From: Zygnema cylindricum
Taxonomy: Eukaryota > Streptophyta > Zygnematophyceae > Zygnematales > Zygnemataceae
Assembly (NCBI GenBank): GCA_037447655.1
Contig: JBBHKE010001716.1
Location: 1-60,646, forward strand
DNA: 60,646 bases
Direction: 5' to 3'
How positions within the stretch are numbered: position 1 is the first letter of the stretch; each line of letters begins with the position of its first letter. Positions 12,901 to 22,000 of the stretch are shown one piece after another. A program made the translations under genes and the position numbers. Under the pieces are notes generated by a model that was not told where the DNA came from, ran no database searches, and saw only the letters and a list, made by a program, of their open reading frames with translations.

Positions 12901-13196
12901 GAGAGGGGGAGAGGGGGAGAGGGGGAGAGGGGGAGAGGGGGAGAGGGGGAGAGGGGGAGAGGGGGAGAGGGTGGAGAGGGGGAGAGGAAGTGGGAGAGAG
13001 GGAGAGAGAGAGGGAGAGAGAGAGGGCGAGAGAGAAGGGGGGAAGGAGAGAGAGGGAGAGAGAGAGAGAGAGGAGGGAGAAAGCGAGAGGGAGGAAGAGA
13101 GATTCATAGAAGATGTCTGGAAATTAAACATACCACAAATCTTTTTTTGCTCGAACTTTTGCTCAAACTGCGAGTGTAGGGGTCATTCGGAGCCAT
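975..13196 (-). CDS. UTP20: UTP20 / DRIM-family U3 snoRNP protein, 5' part (13 exons placed)
   Basis: UTP20 is a very large HEAT-repeat protein of the nucleolar small-subunit processome, needed for 18S rRNA maturation. Exons, 5' to 3' on the minus strand: 13196-13134 (ATG at 13196), 12002-11880, 11347-11190, 9850-9806, 9491-9413, 8291-8218, 7726-7699, 7387-7301, 6401-6219, 5315-4891, 3059-2774, 2229-2155, 1760-975. Conserved UTP20 N-terminal signatures are visible: [51 protein letters not shown] and [12 protein letters not shown]. Splice phases agree for exons 1-7, 8-10 and 11-13; the 7/8 and 10/11 joints do not, so small exons are probably missed there. About 800 residues are covered, against roughly 2,700-2,800 for the family, so this is the N-terminal third. 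Exons 10 and 13 carry acidic low-complexity insertions (Glu/Gly/Lys and Glu/Asn/Gly). Confidence 0.85.
3376..4246. mobile_element. non-autonomous hAT-like element (MITE)
   Basis: The ends are terminal inverted repeats reading TAGTGTTGTGTATCGGTAA, flanked by an exact 8-bp target duplication AGAATTAT at 3368-3375 and 4247-4254. An 8-bp duplication with TA-initial ends is typical of the hAT superfamily. Subterminal regions are rich in repeated ATCGG/CCGAT words, probably transposase-binding sites. No transposase frame remains; the internal open frames look incidental. It lies in the UTP20 intron between exons 10 and 11. Confidence 0.8.
4441..4530. repeat. GGGA/GAGA purine tract
   Basis: Plus-strand purine tract made of GGGAGG and GAGAGA units in a UTP20 intron. 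In the transcript it reads as a long CU tract. The open frames across it are low-complexity artefacts. Confidence 0.8.
6402..6806. repeat. duplicated UTP20 exon-9 starts separated by GAGA tracts
   Basis: Upstream (in transcript order) of exon 9 (6401-6219) lie two further copies of its first ~55 bp, near 6550-6604 and 6650-6705. Each is preceded on the minus strand by a CT tract ending in CAG, i.e. a usable 3' splice site. The three encode related peptides: [20 protein letters not shown], then [18 protein letters not shown], then a diverged [18 protein letters not shown]. The minus frame stays open across 6172-6690. Copies are spaced by GGGAGA microsatellite, followed by a GGGGGA tract at about 6740-6806. 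Confidence 0.75.
8711..9062. repeat. pyrimidine-rich (CTCC/TCTCC) tract
   Basis: About 350 bp of nearly pure C/T on the plus strand in the intron between UTP20 exons 5 and 6, ending in a short AAAT microsatellite. It is degenerate rather than an exact tandem repeat and has no coding signal. Confidence 0.8.
10292..10492. mobile_element. relic MITE of the CACCGTGAATC family
   Basis: The left end reads TA-CACTGTCCATCACTATTAG, and the right end carries the inverted TTATTAGTGTTAACGC-like arm. The middle shares the CACGTGGCAGGACAT-type segment with the copy at 14225-14440. It lies in the UTP20 intron between exons 3 and 4. The right boundary is approximate. Confidence 0.4.
10925..11189. repeat. 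duplicated UTP20 exon-3 donor ends
   Basis: Downstream (in transcript order) of exon 3 (11347-11190) two more copies of its 3' end follow, at about 11085-11150 and 10965-11045. Each ends in an AG|GTGG(G)TTTTT donor followed by a poly-T run (poly-A on the plus strand). Shared words include TTAGAGCCCATATT and TCAAATCTTT. A TCAGTTATGTC word next to two of the poly-A runs suggests tandem units of roughly 110-225 bp. The copies do not keep the exon-3 frame cleanly. Confidence 0.65.
12634..12975. repeat. (GGGGGAGA)n tandem repeat in UTP20 intron 1
   Basis: About 340 bp of almost perfect 8-bp units on the plus strand, flanked by looser GAGA sequence to about 13100. The pre-mRNA therefore holds an equally long CCCCCUCU tract. 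The long open frames here on both strands are products of the repeat. Confidence 0.95.
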
Positions 13197-13462
13197 GGTT
13201 TTAATGTTTTAAAAAGGTATGATAATTTGGATTTATGGGGCTAAAATGAGCTGAAAAAGGGAAAAAAAATGAGATTTTTGAAACCTTTTCGCGTGAGAAA
13301 GGAAGAAAATTTAACAAAATAAATCCCTTCTCCTTTAATACAGCATAAATCTCTGGTGAGCGGTAAAAGAAAAAGAAAAAAGGACAAAAGAAAAGGGGAA
13401 GACAACAAAGTATAACACAAAATTTCTCAGTTCAATTCAAAAAAAAATATGTATTATTTATA

Positions 13463-13494
13463 AAACCCTAAAAAGTACCTAAGAGAACCCTAAA
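13463..13494 (-). promoter_or_regulatory. telobox-like motifs upstream of UTP20
   Basis: AAACCCTAAA (13463-13472) and AACCCTAAA (about 13487-13495) lie about 270-300 bp upstream of the UTP20 start codon, with two weaker AAACCCT copies near 13560 and 13587. In plants the telobox is common in promoters of ribosomal-protein and ribosome-biogenesis genes, which fits UTP20. The same motif also occurs elsewhere in this window, so regulation here is inference. Confidence 0.35.
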
Positions 13495-13734
13495 AGTATC
13501 AAAGGAAACTTCCATTTCATCCACAAAGTAATAAAAACAACGTCACGCTCATGGCATACAAACCCTACAGTAGAGGGGAAAAGAAACCCTCCAAAAACCT
13601 TACAAGAAACTGCCTAAGGAGAAGACACAAGTATTTTGAAATTTGAAGTAATATTTTGAAGGTCTAGGGGTTAACTGGTGATCCGTGTACGGTATATAGT
13701 ACACTCCTGTACTTTATAGTACAGTACTGTACTA

Positions 13735-13903
13735 TGCCGTGAATGGCGTCGCTTTTCACCACTAACAACAAATTTCCTCTGTGCACACTTGTCGGACTAT
13801 TATTTGGACGGTTGCGAGCTGTCTCCAAAGAGGAATCGGACTGGTGTGCACGGAGAAAGTAAAATAGCGAAAGAAACATCGACGTCAATAGCCATTCACG
13901 GAG
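13735..13903. mobile_element. short MITE with TA target duplication
   Basis: Inverted ends read TGCCGTGAATGGCGTCG on the left and CGACGTCAATAGCCATTCACGG-type on the right, flanked by TA on both sides. An internal GTGCACACTTGTCGG arm is repeated inverted as GTGTGCACGGAG. It resembles the elements at 17668-17883 and 58277-58494. Confidence 0.6.
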
Positions 13904-14192
13904 TACTTTACAGGAAACCGTTAGGGTTTCGTAGCGCTTTGAAAAGCGATATATCGGCAGCGATGTCTGGAAATCGACGCACGCCGCTGCTTCTCAACGC
14001 GATCCAGCAATGCCACGTGTGCCTATGTATGCGATGCGATTTGCGAACTACAGTAATAACACGGACCTTGCGTTTGACCATTTGTTACAGCCGTGACCAC
14101 AGATATGCGATGTGTTAGGAACGGTCGTACGTAATACCACCTCGTACGGAGAAGACGCCTGATTATTCGCGCCCGGCGCCGTAGATCAGAGG

Positions 14193-14224
14193 TACAGTAC
14201 AGTACAGTACAGTACTGTACAGTA
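14193..14224. repeat. (GTACA)n/(TACAG)n microsatellite
   Basis: Six TACAG/TACTG units in a row, directly abutting the left end of the MITE at 14225. A similar but broken string occurs at about 15773-15815. Confidence 0.85.
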
Positions 14225-14440
14225 CACCGCGAACCGTTATTAGTGTCAAAGTTTAATAACGTAAAAAAATAATAGTGTTATTGATTCTTATTTAATGCGA
14301 GAGACGTGGCAGATTATGGTCCACGTCCTTAAATAGATTTGCTAATATATTTTCGAAAATCATGAATAATAATTGCGGAAAAAAAATAAAATTTTAAGAA
14401 CCCAAATTAGTGACTTTGACAATAATAACGATTCGCGGTG
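14225..14440. mobile_element. MITE of the CACCGTGAATC family
   Basis: 216-bp element flanked by TA on both sides. Left end CACCGCGAACCGTTATTAG and right end CAATAATAACGATTCGCGGTG are imperfect inverted repeats. It has no coding capacity. A TA target and CACCG-type ends suggest a Tc1/mariner-type family, but I cannot assign it firmly. Confidence 0.65.
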
Positions 14441-14645
14441 TAGTGTGCTGTAGCAATCGGGTACCCGAATTTGTAACCGATCCCTACCTGGCCGGCGTGT
14501 CGGATCCGGAACGGATTGGGGTGCAAAATTTTGGGGGCCGGCCGGATTCGGCCGGGTGACTCAAAAAAAAAAAAAAATGCAAATCCGGGTACGGCCGGGT
14601 AAGCAAAACACGAAAAAAAATGAAGGTTTCGTAGGTACGTTCCAC

Positions 14646-15207
14646 TACAGGGAAGGTATGTTACAAGTTTCCCCGGTGTGGTGAACCGTGTGAACCCGCA
14701 TTTCACCGTTCGAAATGCGTCGTTAAGTTCACCACTGACAAGATATCTACCTAGTATCTCACGCGTTTAGGGTTTTTTACTATGTGTTTTTATTTTTTTT
14801 ATAAATAAAAACCCTAAACATATATAAACTTTTTTACGGCCGTGCGGCACGACGCGTCGTAAAACGAAATGATGATGGGGGGGCGACGTGGATCTCTCGC
14901 AATGCGCGAAATCGGCTTCGCAGGTTCACAGAGCCCGAAAAACGCAAGATTCAGTATTGTAGAGCATGGGTTTCGAACAAGCCTCCATACATTTGGGGGA
15001 CCCCTACGGGACCCCTCAAACACCTTGGGCACCTTTTGGGATCGAGTATGTGACTAGGGCTCATATGTTTAGGGTCATTAATTATTTGTTTGTTTAATAT
15101 ATATATAAAAAAAAAACATATAAAATAAACCCTAAAAATACGGTCGCGTGGAGAAAACGGGAGGCGGGGGGCAACGTGGACCCCTTCGAGACACCTCCGC
15201 GGGCAAA
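14646..15207. repeat. 560-bp direct repeat, left copy
   Basis: Nearly identical to 16058-16617, with a short difference near 14719-14730 and divergence only at the outer ends. It contains an inverted pair of telobox words (GTTTAGGGTTTTT at 14765 and AAAAACCCTAAAC at 14807). The 72-codon minus frame at 14814-15032 is identical in both copies, but so is the DNA, so that does not argue for coding. The pair with ~850 bp between could be LTRs of a small non-autonomous element; I found no target duplication. Confidence 0.8.
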
Positions 15208-16057
15208 AGTTTGTAGATTTTTTTCAAGATTTTTAGAATCTGGACTCTAACTTACGTGGCGCCAATCATAATTGAGAAAGGTTTGTTAATGGCCCGACAC
15301 AATGGAGCTGACTTCCAGTAAACGCTGCCAGTAGACTTGTCCGTACATTTACTGGGACCACCTATTGGAACTTCACCCTAAGTTAAATGTAGGTGTGTGC
15401 TTTCACAGTGGAGCTCACGTGAAGTGAATAACTACTTGCGCGCAGCCATTTTATTTTTATGTGGCTGCCTCAGTTTTGTTACAGTAAACCTGCGCCGGCC
15501 GTGTGAATTTTTTTTTTCATGACGGTCGACGTTCGCACGCGCGACAGTTTTTTAAATATAATTAACATGGGAAGTTTTCATTGGGTGTTAACCATGTTAT
15601 ACTATGTTCATACGTACTTCAAGTATATTTTGGTATAGAGCGTCCACATGGCATCTCATTCCTACAACGTTCAGGGCCTTTCGCATGCAGATTACAATAG
15701 CTTTAAGTAGCAGCTAGCCGCCGGAAATAGCGCGATCATTAATTTGATAAAGTATAAAATCCTGTAATAAGCTACAGTACAGTACAACACAGTACATTGC
15801 TGTACAGTACTGTATTGTTAAGTTTTACTGTAGTTTGCATAATTTCCAATCCCCGCAAGTAGGTCACCCGACAGAAGCTGTCAGGGTATTATAATCCACT
15901 TTAAATAGTGTCGTCGCGAACTCAGCATGCACGCTACGAAGTCGACACACAAACTGGCGTTGAGTGCCAGAATTGTTTCGGACAACAATACACAAAATAG
16001 CATTGATAAAACAAGATTAACTTTTACACTAATTTTCCTCAGCTCATAGGCGTTCTA
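15208..16057. other. spacer between the 560-bp direct repeats
   Basis: No open frame, no recognised primer-binding site or polypurine tract. It contains a broken GTACAGTAC string at 15773-15815. If the flanking repeats are LTRs, this would be the non-coding interior of a TRIM-like element. Confidence 0.4.
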
Positions 16058-16617
16058 TAGGGAAGGTATGTTACAAGTTTCCCCGGTGTGGTGAACCGTG
16101 TGAACCCGCATTTCACCGTTCGAAATGCGCCGTAGGTTCACCACTGACAAGATATCTACCTAGTATCTCACGCGTTTAGGGTTTTTTACTATGTGTTTTT
16201 ATTTTTTTTATAAATAAAAACCCTAAACATATATAAACTTTTTTACGGCCGTGCGGCACGACGCGTCGTAAAACGAAATGATGATGGGGGGGCGACGTGG
16301 ATCTCTCGCAATGCGCGAAATCGGCTTCGCAGGTTCACAGAGCCCGAAAAACGCAAGATTCAGTATTGTAGAGCATGGGTTTCGAACAAGCCTCCATACA
16401 TTTGGGGGACCCCTACGGGACCCCTCAAACACCTTGGGCACCTTTTGGGATCGAGTATGTGACTAGGGCTCATATGTTTAGGGTCATTAATTATTTGTTT
16501 GTTTAATATATATATAAAAAAAAAACATATAAAATAAACCCTAAAAATACGGTCGCGTGGAGAAAACGGGAGGCGGGGGGCAACGTGGACCCCTTCGAGA
16601 CACCTCCGCGGGCAAAA
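16058..16617. repeat. 560-bp direct repeat, right copy
   Basis: Second copy of 14646-15207, in direct orientation about 1.41 kb further on. The near-identity implies a recent duplication, or LTRs of a young insertion. Confidence 0.8.
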
Positions 16618-17667
16618 ATTTGCAAGATTATTGTCTATATTATACAACATTATTGTACTTCGCTTGATATCGTGAAAGGTATGAGGAAGATATACCATTG
16701 ATTTTGTACTTATTCGGGTACAGGTAGTCGCGAAAAATCGAGTTTCGCTTAACTTTTTTTGTCGTAAATGCATATCGGGTACTGGGTAACAATTTAAGAG
16801 CGTGGCATAACGCAAGCAGATTTCGGGTACTCAAATTTTGAAAAAAAAAATGTCGGATTCGAGTATCGGAAATTTTGACTTTTGCGACTTCTGCCTTGCG
16901 TTTGTTACAACCGTGATGACACGGGTCGATATGTTAGGGATGACCGTACATAATGTTCCTATTTTACGTACGAAGAAGATGTCGGATTATGTATGCCCGA
17001 CGCCATGGATGACTTTATTCCAATGGTAGTTTCAGTTTCCCATGGATGAGTTCCTTCGTACTTATCGTGTCGATTTCTTTCGAGAGGAAGGACCTTGAGA
17101 GCCCTTCCATTTCCGTCCTCGTGACTTCTGGGTGCCTTTCCCCTTTTGTCCTTGTGACTGTTTATCGTCGAGGTTTATCTACAACTCTACAACTTGTGCA
17201 AGATTCCATTCTTCGGATTGCGACATTCTTTAGACTCCTTGGGGGGCTTATTGCACTGTTTTAGGATTGGTTAGATGGTTTTTGTTAGAGTTTGTTAATA
17301 TGTTGCTGGTTTTGTGCTTGTTTTATTTTTCCTCTATCCTTAGTTTGCCCTTTTTCGTGTTTAATTTATTATGTAGTGTTTTTCCTAATATATTGCTTTC
17401 TCTCGTGTTTAATTTTTCAGTCGTGCGTTACGTTTTCTTTTCTTTCGTTTCCATGTACTATGATGGCTTACCATTGTGTTTGCTTAATCGAACTCAAAGT
17501 GTTTGAAAGTAACATGTAAAGAATCAAGATTCTTGTTTGTTTTAAGATTTGTATAATAAATTCCCTCAAGCTATACAGTGTAGAACTACACGGATAAGGC
17601 GTAGAATAATCAACAAATGCTAATGTTAAATGTTGATGTTGGGGGGCAACTTATTTTTTTAATGGTA
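16618..17667. other. degenerate repeat-derived sequence
   Basis: No credible gene. Part (about 16885-17010) resembles 14050-14190 (shared TTGCGTTTG, TTGTTACA, GTACGTAAT-like words and GCCGACGCC/CCGGCGCC), so both belong to one dispersed family. The remainder is T-rich with only chance open frames. Confidence 0.4.
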
Positions 17668-17883
17668 CACAGTGTGTCAATATTTGTGTTAATGATTTTT
17701 CCATCTCTTAAAACATCTTTTCTCCGTACTCACTTGTCCGATTTTAACAGGAGATCGACAATGGGAAGTAGAGAACCTTACCTTTCAATGGCAACCGCCA
17801 AATTCAAAATCCAACAAACGTGTACGGGGAAAAGATGTTTTACGAGATGAAAAAAACATTAGCACTAATAGTGATACGCGGTG
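17668..17883. mobile_element. short MITE with TA target duplication
   Basis: Flanked by TA. The left arm contains AAAACATCTTTTCTCCGTAC and is inverted at the right as GTACGGGGAAAAGATGTTTT; the right terminus reads CACTAATAGTGATACGCGGTG. It is clearly the same family as the element at 58277-58494. Confidence 0.7.
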
Positions 17884-18258
17884 TAGTGAACATTTTTTCA
17901 TTTCAATCAAGTATTGTACTTGGATGGTTTAACAATCGCAGTTTGACAATAAATATTCTTCTAAAAATAGAAAAGGAAAGGATGGGGACTATTTTACTGC
18001 CGGGAATTTTAGTTAAAGGAAATTGGACAAGATCGATAGTTATCAAATATAAAATTGGAGAAAAGAGGATCAAGCGACTGTGATAAATTAACTACTATCG
18101 GCAAGAAGATTGGCAAAAATCAACCAAAAACAAAAACAAAACAAAAACTAAAAATCAACCAAAAAACTAAGGTATGCGATTGTGAGAAGGAAAATTGGAA
18201 GTGAAAAGGATCTTATTAAGAAAATTAAACAAACGCCTTTCCAGTTTTTTTTTTCAAG

Positions 18259-18404
18259 TCTATAAGAATATTTGCCGATGGTTTTACCGACTTCGCCGCC
18301 CTAAGACTTGATAGTGTACCTCATGTATCGGTGAATAATAATAATGATTACGATAAATTGATTAAAATTCTTGAAAGAAGAAATGGAATGCACTTGTAAA
18401 TAAA
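18259..18404 (+). other. possible orphan plus-strand terminal exon
   Basis: After a T-rich acceptor (TTTTTTTTTCAAG), 46 codons stay open to TAA at 18397-18399, overlapping an AATAAA signal at 18399-18404. The peptide begins SIRIFADGFTDFAALRLDS and ends ERRNGMHL. I do not recognise it, and no partner exon is evident upstream. It may be a captured gene fragment or chance. Confidence 0.25.
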
Positions 18405-19059
18405 GTCTAATGGCATTTAAACTAAGCTTTTGTAAGATTTTTTGAGTTTTTTAAGAGACAATAATTGAACATATTGCACTTTAACTAACTTTATGTGGTA
18501 CTAAATTTCTATTTTACATGTATTTTGTATTTATTTAATTGTACTTTACTTGCATTTCTATGCAGTTTATTCGTACAATACTTGTAATTGAGTTGCACTA
18601 ACATGTACTTTCTATTTAAATAATGATATACGGTTCAAATACCATAAAATGTTTTTGCTTTGTTCATTTCATGAAAAAATAACTGCCACTTCAAATAACC
18701 GGGCAGGTCAAAACTTTTCTTTAAAAAACCCTTTACCTTCACCCCTTTAGGAGAACAAAAAAAAAGGGGGGTGCGGAGGGGATGGGTTCTTTCTATTGGT
18801 AAGGGATAATCGAAGATTCTTTTTGCATCTTATTAAAACATTCCTGGAGAAAAAGCACAAAAAAAAGAGCAAAAAAAAATCAAAGTTAAAAGACGGAAAG
18901 TGGAAATCCATAACTCTAACAACAAATAGTAATAAAAAAGAAACATAGAAAGAAAAGACAAGAAAGGCAAGGACATATTTTTACTCAAACTGAGACGAAA
19001 AAATTCCATTTCTTAACTTTCCCTTCCTTTCCTTTCCTTTCTTTTCCTTTCATTTCAAC
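18405..19059. other. intergenic, nothing recognised
   Basis: AT-rich sequence between the orphan exon and the 3' end of the glycosyltransferase gene. It holds a short (TTTCC)n run near 19018-19050, and no open frame of interest. Confidence 0.5.
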
Positions 19060-22000
19060 TTACCACTTACATATAATATAAATAAAAATGGATACATAAA
19101 AAAAAATCGCTAATACCTTGGGAGTGCCGGAGGAAGAGCATCTTCTAATAAGACGAATTATCTTCGAAAAATATTCGTCCTCCATATTCGTATCGTTGTC
19201 CAATGGAACCGGAAATTTACAGAGTTCTGCATCGTAAAAAGCGGATCCCAATCCTCGAAAATGACAATGTCGAGCTTCTTTAAATGGATCGAGATCTATT
19301 CCCGGAGGACCGTGATCTACATAATGAATACTCGGTATTTCAACCTAATGAGAAAAATAAATAAATATATATATCAGAAATCAAAAAACGAGACATGAAG
19401 ACTTTTGCCAAGTTTTTGTTAGGTTACGTTAACATGGAAAGTGGATTAAATTAGTGCAAAAACTTTGATATTGCATAGCTTTCATGTCTATGGAAGTTTG
19501 TACATATATGACGAAAATTTGGAGAATTGACGCATCGAAAAGAAAAAAAAAAAAAAAAAAAAAACGGAAATCAAAAATTCCACAAAGAAAATGTGTCGTC
19601 TTTTGGTTAAGTTGACATGCAAGTAAAGACTCATTAACAGTTTCCATAAATTAATCAAATGCGGATATAAGAAAATGCATGAAGTTGGTCAAACTAAAAC
19701 GTCATTAAAAAAAAAAAAAAATTCAAGATCTGAACTTTGAACGTTAGTCTAAACAAGGATAAATGTTTCCATTTTAAGTACAAATTTGGAAGAGTCTCGC
19801 CATATTAAATTTTAATATTAACAAAAAAAAGAACCATATCCCACCATCTCACCATTCTTGGATTAACGATAAGTTTTCGATGTCCCATCCCTTTTGTAAA
19901 GATATGCTTTCCAAACGGTCTTCTTTGTCTTACAACCATCCTTTCGACTATAAAATCATCTCCTTCTCCTGTTTTATTCTTACATGCTCCAATATCCCAT
20001 TCAAAACCTTGATGACTTAACCAGGGTTGGTTCGAATGTTTGGATAGTAAACTATCCAAAGTGTTGGGAAAAATTGGGTCTAAGTACCTACAAAAATAGA
20101 ATGGGAGATTAGACATTTTTACGACATCGAATATACTTAGGTCTAAGATTGTTTTCAAACTCATTTTTGAGTGGTTAACAACTTTCCAAACGTGTTGGGA
20201 AAAACTGGGTCTCAAAATAAAATAGAATAAAATGGGTGACTTAGGGTTTCCTAGAATGCTGAATCTACGCTTGTTTTCAAAACTAATATGGTCTTTGTAA
20301 TATAAAAAATATTGCACTACTAAATGGCAGCTTAAGCAAAAATACGAACATTAAGTTTCCAACCAATTTTTACCAGTTCTTTGTGAATTTTTACTCATCT
20401 TACCTTGACTACCACGTCTTTTCAGGAGTAACTTTTCAAGGACTTTAGAACCTTTAAGACTTTCAGATTTTGTTAAAATAAGGTTTCATATTGGTCTTTA
20501 AGATTCCTTTTTGATTTTCTCACTCGTCTATGTCGCCGAAAAGGATCCATTTTGCCTCCAATCGAGATCGATACGTGCAATCCGTGATCCCTAAAACCTG
20601 CAAAGTAATAATAACATACATATGTATAAATTTAGGCCTTTGTCAAACATTATTTGGGTAAATTTTTATTCTTGGAACAATTTATCAACGGATGAGCTAA
20701 AACTTACGGAAAAAGCCTAAACCAAACATAGATCAATACCAAAACCCCAGTCCTAAATCACAATTTTAATTTTAAGTAAGTCCAAATACAAACCGGAAGC
20801 AAAATTAAACCAAATCCAACTCGACACTTTTGAAGCATTGAAATAAAACCAAACGTTCAATCTAAGGAAAAAAAAAACCATTAAACAATCCCGAAAAATC
20901 AGAAATTAAACCACCTGATTATGATGTCTTGATTTGACTTCCAAGGCTGACCTTATGTTGGTTACCCTAACAATACCCTTTTTTACATAAGGTTCTAACA
21001 TCTCATAAACTGAATCGCTAATTCCCGTTGAATCATAAAAATTGAAGAACTCAACACCGAGTCGCACTCGATTGTACTCGATGAAATCTTTCACCTATTT
21101 CCAAAACATCAATAACATTAAAACATCAAAACATTAAAACTTAAAATTTAAAACTTGAATCTCAATTTAACTTCACAGTCAATTTCACTCAATTTGAACT
21201 CTCAGGGACCAGCTTAAGATTACTAATTCGAATCCTTAAGATTATAAATTCAAGTTTACTCAAGGAGCGAGAGAGAGGAACTTAGTACAGCAAACAAACT
21301 TACAACATAATTAGCGTGTAATCTCAAAATCTATGTACTTTTGAATTCTAAAGCTTTTGAATCCAAAATTAAACATTACATACAACTTAATTAGCAGTCG
21401 TTTTAAGGAATATCAACCAGTCAAATAACAGGTGTCAAAAGGTGATTTGTTTTTGTGAATCTTTTACATTCTTCTATTCTAATATTATTTGGCGAGTTTT
21501 TCCAGAACAAATGACAATAACCGCAAATGAAAGGACAAAACAAAAGTTTCCGTGGGCAAAGAAATTCACCTATAAAAGGAAAACTCCTCAATTGCAATGT
21601 ATATATACATACACATATATATGTAATTTAGCGACAGTTTTGAAATGTCGGTGTTCGACTAGACTAATATTCACTAAATGGGGTGTTGATAGTGTTACAC
21701 AGGTGGTTAGTAAAGAAGTGAAATGGAGGCTAAAAGAGGTAAAAATGGGTACAAAAGATCGTGTATATGGGTGCAAATGGGGTATAATAAAGGCACACAT
21801 GGGATATAATGGGATACAAACGGGGTATAGGTAGGGCATAAACATACACGAGAAGGAACAATCTTGTCAAATAGACTCCTCCCACAGAAGGAGAGTTTGT
21901 ATTGGAAATGCCCTTTCGGGTCCATGGAGGATTTGGAGTACTGGGAAAAAGCAACAAAAACAAAGAAAAAGCAAAGAATGGTGAACGGTGATTGTTTCTT

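Noticed and set aside
12275-13204. 309-codon plus-strand frame and 205-codon minus-strand frame
   Set aside because: Both are translations of the GGGGGAGA repeat and neighbouring CT tracts; the only real coding sequence here is UTP20 exon 1 on the minus strand.
14814-16441. Identical 72-codon minus frames at 14814-15032 and 16223-16441
   Set aside because: Their identity only reflects the near-identical 560-bp DNA repeats; no start context, family motif or codon-level conservation.
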